Part shown: positions 56,401 through 64,000 of the stretch, in pieces
Layout of the letters: each line of letters opens with the position of its first letter
How positions within the stretch are numbered: the first letter of the stretch is position 1
NCBI GenBank assembly: GCA_038501785.1
Contig: JBAMJR010000004.1
Coordinates: 434,001-498,000 of the forward strand
Origin: Myoxocephalus aenaeus
Taxonomy: Eukaryota > Chordata > Actinopteri > Perciformes > Cottidae
Length of the DNA stretch: 64,000 nt
Direction of reading: 5' to 3'
The notes under the pieces: generated by a model
Seen by the model: only the letters and a program-made list of their open reading frames with translations
Database searches by the model: none
Told to the model about the DNA's origin: nothing
Program-made: the position numbers and the translations under genes

Positions 56401-58422
56401 CACCTGTGGCCTTCAGTGATTATGTCGATGACATTTATACTAAACAAGGGATTACATTAGAGAGTTTCTTTACATAATAGCAAATAAAACAATCTCGCAC
56501 TTTGTCGAAATTATCTTTTCAGACTAGCAAATAAATTCACCAGCCTGAATGTGAATAGTTGTAATAAGGATCAATCTAACACCCTGCTCCAGCTGTATTG
56601 TAGAGTCACACTACTTTGCAAAAGGACAGAGTTGTTGTCTCTCATATTATATGACACAAATGTCACTCTGGCCAAGCCTGTTAGTTCACATTAGTGAAAG
56701 GGATAATATGAGCACTTCTTCCAAACAAAAGGCACGCCTCTTCACTAATTAAATGTACAATTGAACCTATATTTATGTGCTGATGTGCATAAACGTTCTG
56801 GATTCTTCTCTCTTTCACTCGTTACAAAACTGCTGATTCACACATTGCTGGCTACATTTGTCACCCCGCCCAAATGAGCCAGCCATCAAAAGCCTGTGAA
56901 ATAACTGGTGAAATACGTAGTCTGTGTTGAGTAATGTGACCTGATGAGGTCAAGTCCTTCCTCTGTGTGTGGGATAGTGAACAGGCAGTCAATACCTTGG
57001 GAAGTGGATTTGTCTACAACTTTAAGTCGAAGGAGACATTAGAGTCTACTGGCTTTCATCACAGTTAGTTAATCAGCTAATAAGACTTGCAAATTAAGAT
57101 CGTCTGGACCATTAGCTGCATTAATTGATCGCAATAGTTCCAGGAAGGAACAATATAAGTCACAGAGAGAGAGAGAGAGAGATTTAAGAGGGTTACAGCA
57201 GTAAAAGAGTCCTGAATTGATGGAGATATGGAGCTTTAAGTGAAACAAATTTCCACTAAACTACCTACATTTGTCATCTATAGGCGTCTGTGTCAGATTT
57301 GTGTTATATGCATCAGTCCTTTTTTGAAGGTTGTTTCAAAGAGACGTATTAAAATGAGTCTTTAACCTCCACAAAAATACAGGTATATGAATAGTATAAA
57401 AAGGTATACATATATCTGAATTCCTCCCTAGTCGTTGATCTTTCCAACGTGTTCTCGGCCCAATACAAGTTCACACACAGATAACCTGGAGAGGTGCGTC
57501 AAACTGAGATTACAGGTGGTGCTCGCTATGTAATCCAAACACAGCAATCTACAGCCTCAGAAATAACCACAGAAGAAATCAACCCCTCTCTGGCACTCTG
57601 ACTCTCTCAAAAAACTGAACGTTAAAAAAAACTCCACAAGGGATATTTCATGACACAGCATTACACTGTATTCGTGTTGTGGATATGGAGTCCACCTCAT
57701 GTTGCATGTACACTATCGATAGTAACCTGAAGTGACACAACTGTTGAGCCCTTCCCAAAACGTACATCCACACCTGCGCACCTGCCAGTGTATAGCATAA
57801 GCAAAGTACTGGCATGTTTGCCTTTTTTTTTTTGTTACTGTGTTATCTGTGTCCTCTGATTTCTCACAGCAACCTGAGACAATACCTTTTGACATTTGTG
57901 TGGCCACGTCTATTCTGTGGCGGTGAACCACACCTTCAACAGTTTGACTGAGGCCAAGTGCAACTCAATGACATTTTAAAGTCACATTTACAATTGGACA
58001 ACGCCACAGAGGCTGCCTAGAACATCCAACATGGGAAAATACCATTGACATACTTTGTAGGTGTCAAAGGTCACGTTTCTTTACGTCCCCTCAACAGGGA
58101 AGAAAGTATGCTTGGCACTTGACACGCTCAGTTACAGAGGGTCTGCTGGTCCAGAGGATGATGCGTTCACGAGCTCATGACGATGTGAAACACAGCGGAA
58201 GCGAATGTCTCAAGACATCGGTTAGAAAACCTCCGAGGCGGATGTTAACACGTTAGCTAACTTAAACGTTACCTTGTACACTTTCCCAAACGCTCCGTCT
58301 CCCAGCTCCCCGATGATGTCCCATATCTCCTCTGGGTTAACGTCTCTGTGCACGTGCTCGTACTGCTTCTTCTTCTTATCGGGTCCCAACTTGAATATCT
58401 TCCGAAAATTAAAGAAAGACAT
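40937..58422 (-). CDS. slk: SLK (STE20-like serine/threonine kinase), complete, 19 exons
   Basis: Exons in transcription order: 58422-58273, 55543-55379, 53183-53135, 52587-52438, 51533-51461, 51100-50906, 50674-50593, 50422-50291, 50177-48978, 48887-48757, 48239-48116, 47664-47485, 45700-45608, 43319-43190, 42484-42360, 42270-42076, 41623-41498, 41356-41243, 41083-40937 (TAG). Phases join throughout; the CDS is 3561 nt, 1186 residues (human 1235). An N-terminal kinase domain is followed by an acidic low-complexity middle and a C-terminal coiled-coil (ATH) domain. The start MSFFNFRKIFKLG and the end SKFYPIPNLHNSGL match the family at both termini. Family knowledge: a Ste20/GCK kinase that phosphorylates ERM proteins and affects adhesion turnover, spindle orientation and apoptosis; it acts in the cytoplasm and at membrane and microtubules. 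Intron 1 is 2.7 kb; exon 50674 uses an AAG acceptor. Confidence 0.94.
43638..43661. repeat. (CA)n microsatellite
   Basis: About 12 CA units in an SLK intron. Confidence 0.9.
44349..44420 (-). other. Candidate 24-codon cassette exon in SLK
   Basis: On the minus strand an open stretch of 72 nt is bounded by a good acceptor (ctcctccacag/G) and a strong donor (GAT/gtaagttgg). It is phase 0 at both ends and fits between exons 45700-45608 and 43319-43190. It would encode AVAQVMIQSFQLSSCALFNA followed by QMQD. The composition is not coiled-coil-like, and I know of no equivalent in human SLK. It may be an optional fish exon or a decoy. It is not counted in the 1186-residue model. Confidence 0.4.
44490..44554. 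repeat. Compound (CA)n microsatellite
   Basis: Two CA runs split by a short CCAGCCAA interruption, about 70 bp upstream, in the SLK sense, of the candidate cassette exon. Confidence 0.9.
45139..45205 (+). repeat. Teleost interspersed repeat fragment
   Basis: TTAGGGCTGCAACTAACAAT followed by GATTAATCATTTGGACGATA is the recognisable head of the same repeat family as 32850-33060. Confidence 0.6.
45608..45700 (-). other. SLK exon 13: 31-codon exon, likely alternatively spliced
   Basis: Encodes AKQEVGQSPKHMRKELLKR and 12 more residues. It is phase 0 at both ends, so it can be skipped without a frame change. It corresponds to the 31-residue segment that I recall as absent from the short human SLK isoform. 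Splice sites: tgtag/G and GAG/gtaaac. Confidence 0.75.
46000..47480 (-). other. SLK intron 12 (right part), no gene seen
   Basis: Part of the 1.8-kb intron 47484-45701. Only short reading frames without similarity were seen. No recognisable transposon or RNA gene. Confidence 0.5.
47974..48017. repeat. Perfect 11-bp inverted repeat (hairpin) in SLK intron
   Basis: TGCAAGCACCT at 47974-47984 and AGGTGCTTGCA at 48007-48017 form a perfect 11-bp stem around a 22-nt loop. It lies in the short intron 48115-47665. Function unknown. Confidence 0.8.
48978..50177 (-). other. SLK exon 9: 400-codon acidic, disordered region
   Basis: Starts AAPGHKRAPSDASVASSEDDK and is dominated by Glu, Asp, Ser, Thr and Gln with almost no aromatic residues. 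It ends SNSLDLNLSISSFLSKSKEGGSVSMQ, which is the well-conserved part. The middle is poorly conserved in the family apart from composition. In mammals this region holds a caspase-3 cleavage site; I cannot place an equivalent with confidence. Confidence 0.9.
52713..52737. repeat. C25 homopolymer
   Basis: Twenty-five consecutive C in SLK intron 3, 125 bp from exon 4. Length is unreliable in sequencing. Confidence 0.9.
53312..53824. mobile_element. MITE-like non-autonomous element with internal (TG)n(TA)n
   Basis: The left end TAGGGCTGGCCGATATCAT and the right end ATTATTGTCTAGCCTTA are imperfect inverted copies of each other (GGGCTGG/CTAGCC core). The interior holds TATCAAGATATCTCGCTATA-type sequence. 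This is the pattern of a very common fish element usually starting GGGCTGGGCGATAT. A (TG)8(TA)29 microsatellite has expanded inside it. It sits in SLK intron 2, just downstream of exon 2 in gene terms. Confidence 0.55.
55544..58272 (-). other. SLK intron 1, no gene seen
   Basis: 2.7 kb between the first two coding exons. Contains a short (AG)n run (about 57161-57181). No coding segment, RNA gene or recognised transposon was found. Confidence 0.55.
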
Positions 58423-58720
58423 CTTTTTCGGATGCGCAGTGGTCTTCGGCTATTATGTAGCGGTTCCCCTCCCCGACGTGGAGCTCAGACGACCATCGAA
58501 ATCACAGCATGCAGGCGTCAAAAGAAGGCGGACAACGCGCTTGGTGTAGCCATTCAGCTCCGATAATGGCAATTAAAACTTCACCCGACGGCTGTTATTC
58601 ATAATCACATCATAGCTAGGCTGCGTTCACATGACGCTGGCCGAGGGGATGAGGGACACACAGAAGGAGCTCGCTGTTACGCACAGGCTCGCATTTCCGT
58701 TTATAAAATAATCGCACTCG
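58423..58720 (-). promoter_or_regulatory. SLK 5' UTR and CpG-rich proximal promoter
   Basis: Immediately upstream of the SLK ATG. CpG dinucleotides are frequent (for example around 58440-58560 and 58620-58760) compared with the AT-rich flanks, suggesting a CpG-island promoter. No TATA box is evident. The transcription start cannot be fixed. Confidence 0.5.
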
Positions 58721-58964
58721 AAGCGGCAGTTTTCATCGTTTAGCGGTCGCGAGTAAAAAACGGAGAGTCAAAGGATCCCATACTTCGGTCGGCTGACCAC
58801 ACATAAGTTAGCGGACCGTCATCAAGCTAGCCAACGTAACGTACACTTGAATAGCTTTCCGTAAAAAATAAAACCGGTATTAACGAGCTGTACGCGACCC
58901 TTAAACTGAAGGACCCATTCCTGCAACACACGGCAATGTGTATATTTGCATCTTATTTTGTATT

Positions 58965-59260
58965 GGATTGAGAGTGTTTTATTTTTGTATTTAATTGTGA
59001 GTGTTTTTTTTTTTTATTACATTTTATTGTGAGTGTTTTTACTTATTTGTGTATGTTATTGAGTGTTTTAATTAGTCATTTTATTGTGAGTGTTTTTTAT
59101 TTAATCTTATTATGAGTGTTTTTATTTCACTTTGTATTTTATTGTGAGTGTTTTTATTTCATTTTGTATTTTATTGTGAGTGTTTTAATTTTAATTTTAT
59201 TGTGTATGTTTTAATTTCATTTTCTATTTTATAGTGTGTTTTTATTATATTTTATTGTGA
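58965..59260. repeat. AT-rich minisatellite, unit about 30-35 bp
   Basis: Eight or nine imperfect units built around TTTTATTGTGAGTGTTTT with ATTTCATTTTGTATT spacers. The most regular copies lie at 59110-59215. Confidence 0.8.
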
Positions 59261-59269
59261 GGGAGTGGG

Positions 59270-59560
59270 GAAGATACCCAAATAGATGCTTTTACTCTGG
59301 AGGCGGGATGTAGATATTTCCGCTGTCAGCAGGTCTTCGGCTTGACGCCGTTAGTTAGTTAGTTAGCTGTATCTGCTTCCTGGATCTCCTCGGCAGGACG
59401 CGCTGAGCGGACTCGGCCTGCCCCTCAGCTCTACCACGCATGCCAGTTGTGTTCCTGTCGCCATGAAGAGGAAATACAAGTTGTTTTGTTCGGGCTCGAC
59501 CCACATTATGTTAGAAGGAGTCAGATGATGAGGATTAGCGGAACTGATCAGTACAGCCAA
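59270..59560 (+). promoter_or_regulatory. GC-richer segment, possible divergent promoter or first exon
   Basis: Between the minisatellite and AT-rich intergenic DNA lies a CpG-containing stretch with an ATG in fair context at 59463 (21 codons, stop at 59526). In human the next gene beyond SLK is STN1, transcribed away from SLK. A 5' exon of its orthologue would lie about here and on this strand. No STN1 protein sequence is visible in the window, so this is position-based speculation. Confidence 0.2.
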
Positions 59561-60306
59561 TTCACAGTACTTAAGCAGTCGCCTTGGACATGTTGTGTGC
59601 TGTTACGACCTAAATGTTGAGATTGTGCATGAACTCATGATTCAGTTTAGTTGGCCTTTTATTTGATTAACTTTCAGTAAACTTGAGTATGCCATAAGTC
59701 ATATCAACACACAATCAAATGTACACAAACAGAAACTGCCTTAAGATACTAAGGACTCCTGTTGCATATCATTGTGCTGTTGGATCACACAACGTTATTG
59801 TAAACATACACTCAGTCATTTTTAGTTTGTGTTTTTCAGTTTTTACACTTATATTAGTAAATAACTAGACACTGACTGAACACATCGCGTTTTAAGATGC
59901 ATTACAAGTAGTTATGCAATAACAAAACATGTAGAAATTCATTTTTTGTACAGAAGTGTCATCATCAAACTGTAGCGATAATGTAAGCGACGTGGGTGTA
60001 TGATAAGGAAATCAGTCCAACACGTTCTGGGTTTTCCTCTTAATTCAGACCAGCCAAGAACAACCTCTCCTCGTCTCTCTCCCTCTTTCCTCTCTCCTCA
60101 CTCAACCGTATAACCTCCAGCCGCCTGAAAAGCGCCCACTAGTGGCCATAAACGAACTGTAGATACTAAATGTGAACACAAGATGATAGACAGCAATTCA
60201 ATATCATACTAAACTTATGCTCGTGTAACCTCTGGGAGATGTCTCCTGATCAAATGAATATCCTGGAGCTGGGCAGTCTTGTGGCAACAGCAGGTTTATT
60301 ATGTCT
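59561..60306. other. Intergenic, nothing recognised
   Basis: AT-rich sequence with only short reading frames. No RNA gene or transposon recognised. Confidence 0.5.
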
Positions 60307-60371
60307 CTGCATTCATGACAGAAAAGGACACATATAATGGTCAGCTTCTGTGGACAGCGCGTGCTCTGTCT
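60307..60371 (+). repeat. 65-bp direct repeat, copy 1
   Basis: Begins CTGCATTCATGACAGAAAAG and ends GCGCGTGCTCTGTCT. It is identical to 60658-60722 except for one base (AATGG here, AACGG there). Start-to-start distance is 351 bp. Confidence 0.9.
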
Positions 60372-60657
60372 TCTAAAGGAATCCTCCGTTACACTGAGGA
60401 TTTCCCACATTTATAAACTCTTACAGTGATCGTATAGTGGATACATGTGAATAAAATAAATGAAATGGAACAGAAAAGTTATCTCTCTCTTAAAATTCAT
60501 GAGGAGAAATACAAAATATATATATACAGATTTCACACCATGGACTGTTACCTTATTTTAACATATTTTACATTTTATAATAACAATTGTATAACTGAGT
60601 AAAAACATGTAGACAGAAAACATTAACACAACAATAGAACAACATACTGTAACATAC

Positions 60658-60722
60658 CTGCATTCATGACAGAAAAGGACACATATAACGGTCAGCTTCT
60701 GTGGACAGCGCGTGCTCTGTCT
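60658..60722 (+). repeat. 65-bp direct repeat, copy 2
   Basis: Second copy of the repeat at 60307-60371 with one mismatch, ending 85 bp outside the retrotransposon LTR. Confidence 0.9.
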
Positions 60723-60807
60723 AGAAAGACGGCATCATGTTAGTGTTAGCTAGCTACTCTGGTGACATTCTTACTGGCAAATAAAAACATAAAAAACGAA
60801 TAGTTAA

Positions 60808-61122
60808 TGTAGTGACTGCCCTCCGCTAGTCACTCGGCTGGGCGCGGGAGAGGTCCTGTTTTCTACGCGCTTGCTTACAGGTGAGAGTCCAGACCGTTTG
60901 TATATTTGGGTGATGTTCCCGTTTAATTGTATTTGCAGGTTTATACATATCCTTTATACATTCTCGGTCTCCTGTGTTGTTTAGCGGTAAAAACCGTGCG
61001 ATCTCCCCGTCACCCATGCATAATTACCCACCTGGCCGTTTCACCTGTGCCCCATATATACCCTATCATAATAAAATACACACTACCAAAATAAGATACA
61101 GACATAACTAATGGCTCCTACA
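60808..61122 (-). mobile_element. 3' LTR of a BEL/Pao retrotransposon (about 315 bp)
   Basis: In element sense (minus strand) it begins TGTAGGAGCC and ends AGTCACTACA, so it is bounded by the inverted TGTAG/CTACA typical of LTRs. A TATA-like GTATATATGG lies at about 61059-61050. A purine-rich stretch, AGGGGCCGG, directly precedes it, as a polypurine tract should. Its position 137 bp after the end of the pol relic fits a 3' LTR. The 5' LTR is outside the window, so LTR identity and target-site duplication cannot be checked. Confidence 0.7.
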
Positions 61123-61258
61123 CACCGGCCCCTAATTGGGAAGGTATGCACAATTACATTAATCTAAAAGGAGTCAATAAAATACAAAAAACAAGTCTGA
61201 TTTTGTTTCTTCTTCGTCAGGTGCTATCAACGCCTGACCCAAAGTTAGGTCATGACCT

Positions 61259-61857
61259 TTACACTGCTTCTGGAAGCAGAAAAATCTTGGATATTGGCCG
61301 CTCCATTTGTCCTGTCTTTGTCTTTAACTGTACTACACGTACAAGTCCTTTTTGTCTGGGTATGTCTTGGTCACTCTTCCCATGATCCATGATCCGCTGG
61401 CGTCTGCAAAGTGATGCAGCTGTGCATGTATGGTTCCTCTGAAGTCCTTTGGTTTGATGCAGCGGGCTACTTTAAGTTCCGTCACTTTCTCCAGATCCAG
61501 CAGCCATCTTGTCCATTGTTGTGAGAATGTCTGGGGAATAGGATCATCCCAAGACATGGATTTTCTACACATTTCTTGCAACAGCAGTTTTGGTAACAAG
61601 GTGAATGGTGACAAGAATCCTAACGGGTCGTAGATGGAACTGATGCTTGACAGAATACCACGTCTTGTATGTGGTCGTGTCTCCACTGCAGGCTTGAATG
61701 TGAAAGTGTCACTTTGGGCGCACCAATTCAATCTAAGAGTCATCTCTACAGGCAGGTTGTCTTGTTCCAAGTGCAGCTGCCTGGCTGTTTTAGACCGCTT
61801 TGCTCCAGGAATGAATGACAATACAGCCTGACTATTGCTGGTCCATTTTAACAGCTG

Positions 61858-61895
<38 letters not shown>

Positions 61896-64000
61896 TTTGA
61901 GCATATGTCAGTAAGGTCCATTACCAACTGCATTGCCTCTTTCTTTGTGGGCAAAGATTTTAGACAGTCATCCTTATTGTCCACGGCAGTCCTCTTTAAA
62001 GCGTAGTTGGCACAGCTCGGTGATGAAACTGCTCCAAAGATGTGTACCCTCATCCTGTGCTCTATTGGATTCTGTGACGTGTCTCCCATGGGCCACCATA
62101 GAAAATGAAGAAAATCCATGTGCTTTTCTGACACCTTTACTTGGTGAAACATAGCCTGGACGTCGGTCATCAGAGCAACATTGTCCTGCCTAAACCTTGT
62201 TAAGACACCATAGAGAGAGTTGGTAATGTCAGGACCTTGTAAAAGTTGAGAGTTCAAGGAGGTTCCTTTAAACCCTGCTCCACAGTCAAAAATCACTCTC
62301 AGGGTTTTCTTCTTTGGGTGATACACTCCGTGATGCGGAAGATACCACACACTGCCATTTTTACAGTCCAACTTGTCCTTAGGTACCACTTCTGCATATC
62401 TACTGTCAATCATCTCAGTAAGGAATGCTGTATACTCCTCCTGATAGGGCTTATTCCTTTCGAACTTTCTTTTAAGGCTTTGAATGCTTTGTTCAACTAT
62501 GCACCTGTTGTTTGGCATGTTGATGTCATCCACTTTGAAGGGCAAGTCCATGTAGTAATGACCTTCCCGCATACAAGTAGATTTCTCCAAGAACCTTAGG
62601 TCCTCCATTGACATCTCCTGCTTCTCCTCCAGTGTGTTTTCATTGAAGTCCTGATTGTACTGGGAGATCAACTGCTCTTCCAGTCTGACAATGGATATCC
62701 TATTGGCGTATATGGTCGAGCAGCCTTTTTTACGACAACCACTATTACCCTTCAAAGGTCCGTTGACAACCCACCCCAATAGGGTCCTCACGGCATAAGG
62801 TCCATCGCCTTGGCTGTTGATTATTTCGCAGGGTTCCATTAGTTTGGGTGCATTAGTCCCGATCAAGATTTCAACATCAGCGTTCAAGTCTGGGATACGG
62901 ATTTCTTTCAGATATTCCCACCTTTCAATGTCTCGTTGAGTAGGGATGTTGCCTTTTGAGACTGGGATCGATTCCTGTGTAAATGTTTCTGGGAGCTCAA
63001 AGAATTGATTATTATCCAACCTTGACACCTCCAGTCCTGTCAGTATTTGGCTTTCCACAACCTTTTCTTGGCCCATAGTGCGTAACATAATGTTGGTCTT
63101 TGTACCCTGTAGATTCAGCTTCTTCATGAAACGTTTAGTACAGAAAGTTGCGGTACTTCCAGGGTCCAGGAAGGTATAGGTCTGCAGCACCGTGTCTCCT
63201 TTCTTAGATTTCAACTGCACTGGTACAATGGAAAGGGTACAGTCTTGGTCTCCGGCCCTTGTACAACCACATGCCTGAAGAGATACTAGTGCACTATTTA
63301 CTGGGATTTCCTGCGGTTTGTTCATTTTGTCTTTGTCCTGGATATGTAAAATAGTTGGGTGTTTTAGATTGCACTGTTCACAGGTCAGACGACTGTTGCA
63401 TTCCTTGCTCATGTGGGCGGCCTTCAAACATCCAAAACAGATTCCTTTCCTTTTTAGGAATTCAATTTTCTCCCATTGAGAAACTTTGTTCAGCTGTAAA
63501 CACCTGGATAATGGGTGTGACCCTTCACAAGAAAGGCATGATTCTGAGGATGACTCCTTGGCTGTTACAGGCGGTTTTGGCGTCTCGTGCACTGTGGTGA
63601 TAGTTGCAAAGCTACTTCCCCTGATGCTATTCCTGGGTAGCGGTTTGCTCCTATTTATAGCCGTCATTAAGGGGTTTGGTTGTGCATCAGAGATATCGCC
63701 AAAAAGTGGATGAGACAAGATTTTGACTTGCTTCTCCAGGAAGTTCACCAGGTCTGGGAACAGGGCCCTGTGACCCCGCCGCTCTTCTACCTTACAAGCT
63801 GCGGACCTCCATCTTTCCCGCAACTTATATGGCCACTTCATTATGACATGCCTCATATTTGATGGAATGTTCATCTCCTCCATGTACTTTATTTCTGTCA
63901 TAGCGTTGCAGCACCCTCTTAGAAACAGAGCAAATTCCTGCAGTGCCTGAACATCATCGGTCTTAACAACAGGCCATCCAAATGCTTTATCCATATATGC
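61259..64000 (-). pseudogene. BEL/Pao retrotransposon gag-pol relic, internally deleted
   Basis: Reads leftward from beyond the window edge to a TAA at 61261-61259. Domains in order: gag-like part (DUF1759 type, from 64000); zinc knuckle CFGCLKAAHMSKEC (C-x2-C-x4-H-x4-C, about 63439-63398); protease-like region (DUF1758 type) with FLDPGSTATF (about 63170), where the usual DSG/DTG reads DPG; Pao-type reverse transcriptase (VWYLPHHGVYHP, LRVIFDCGA, ALMTDVQAMFHQV). Breaks: near 61967-61981 the aromatic-x-D-D catalytic box is incomplete; a C36 tract at 61860-61895 destroys the frame; at about 61385-61410 the RNase H start (HHFADAS) runs directly into the integrase C-terminal segment (GRVTKTYP), so most of RNase H and the integrase core are absent; another frameshift and stop follow at about 61333. 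It cannot be autonomous. Confidence 0.85.
61860..61895. repeat. C36 homopolymer inside the pol relic
   Basis: Thirty-six consecutive C on the + strand, read as poly-Gly in one frame of the element. It lies where the conserved sequence after the reverse transcriptase palm should continue. True length is uncertain from any sequencing method. Confidence 0.9.

Larger units (their letters stand above)
50593..58422 (-). other. SLK exons 1-7: kinase domain
   Basis: Residues about 34-292. Visible catalytic elements: glycine loop GELGDGAFGKV (38-48), ATP lysine K63 in AAAKVID, helix-C glutamate in EDYMVEIEIL, catalytic loop HRDLKAGN with D155, DFG at 173-175, activation segment TKTFQRRDSFIGTPYW with T183 and S189, then MAPEVVMCE and the DIWSLGVTLIE helix. 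All residues needed for catalysis are present, and numbering matches human SLK exactly in this part. The DFG and WMAPE motifs are each split by introns. Confidence 0.95.

Noticed and set aside
59463..59528. Short ORF starting MKRKYKLF as a first exon of a divergent gene
   Set aside because: Only 21 codons, stops without a clear donor before it, and no similarity recognised; kept only as part of a speculative promoter entry.
61857..61905. Poly-Gly segment as a real part of the retrotransposon protein
   Set aside because: A 36-C homopolymer followed by an out-of-frame stop is better read as a slippage or assembly lesion than as coding sequence.

Overview
The window is vertebrate nuclear DNA, almost certainly from a ray-finned (teleost) fish. 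The coding sequence is split into many short exons with GT-AG introns. Introns are compact and filled with (TA)n and (CA)n microsatellites and with interspersed repeats familiar from spiny-rayed teleosts. Gene content and order match the human 10q24.33-q25.1 block CFAP43-SFR1-COL17A1-SLK, in mirror orientation. The species cannot be named from the sequence.

Layout: (1) 1-9973, + strand: the C-terminal coiled-coil part of CFAP43, 22 exons running in from outside the window. (2) 10135-11031, - strand: complete three-exon SFR1, tail to tail with CFAP43 (161 bp between stop codons). (3) 11032-16533: intergenic DNA and the presumed non-coding 5' part of COL17A1. (4) 16534-38406, + strand: a complete COL17A1 model of 55 coding exons, 5655 nt including the stop, 1884 residues. 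It is about 390 residues longer than the human protein because of a Gly30 run, a 27-bp/9-residue tandem repeat in the cytoplasmic domain, and a Gly/Ala/Ser-rich insertion just outside the membrane. (5) 38407-40936: 3' UTRs of the two convergent neighbours. (6) 40937-58422, - strand: complete SLK, 19 well-supported exons (1186 residues) plus one candidate 24-codon cassette exon. (7) 58423-60807: SLK promoter, an AT-rich minisatellite, a GC-richer segment and a 65-bp direct repeat. (8) 60808-64000, - strand: a decayed BEL/Pao LTR retrotransposon (3' LTR plus gag-pol relic) running off the right end.

Functions: CFAP43 builds motile cilia and sperm flagella. SFR1 partners SWI5 to stimulate RAD51. 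COL17A1 is the transmembrane collagen of hemidesmosomes. SLK is a Ste20-type kinase acting on cytoskeleton and adhesion. They are not a pathway; they are an old syntenic block. Exon models were built by hand from splice sites, reading-frame continuity and remembered human family sequences. Reading phase is continuous through every gene, which supports the models, but there is no transcript evidence. I did not find a new multi-gene system. The most notable features are the lineage-specific low-complexity expansions in COL17A1, the candidate SLK cassette exon, a strong ZNF143-type promoter motif upstream of SFR1, and the internally deleted BEL/Pao copy.
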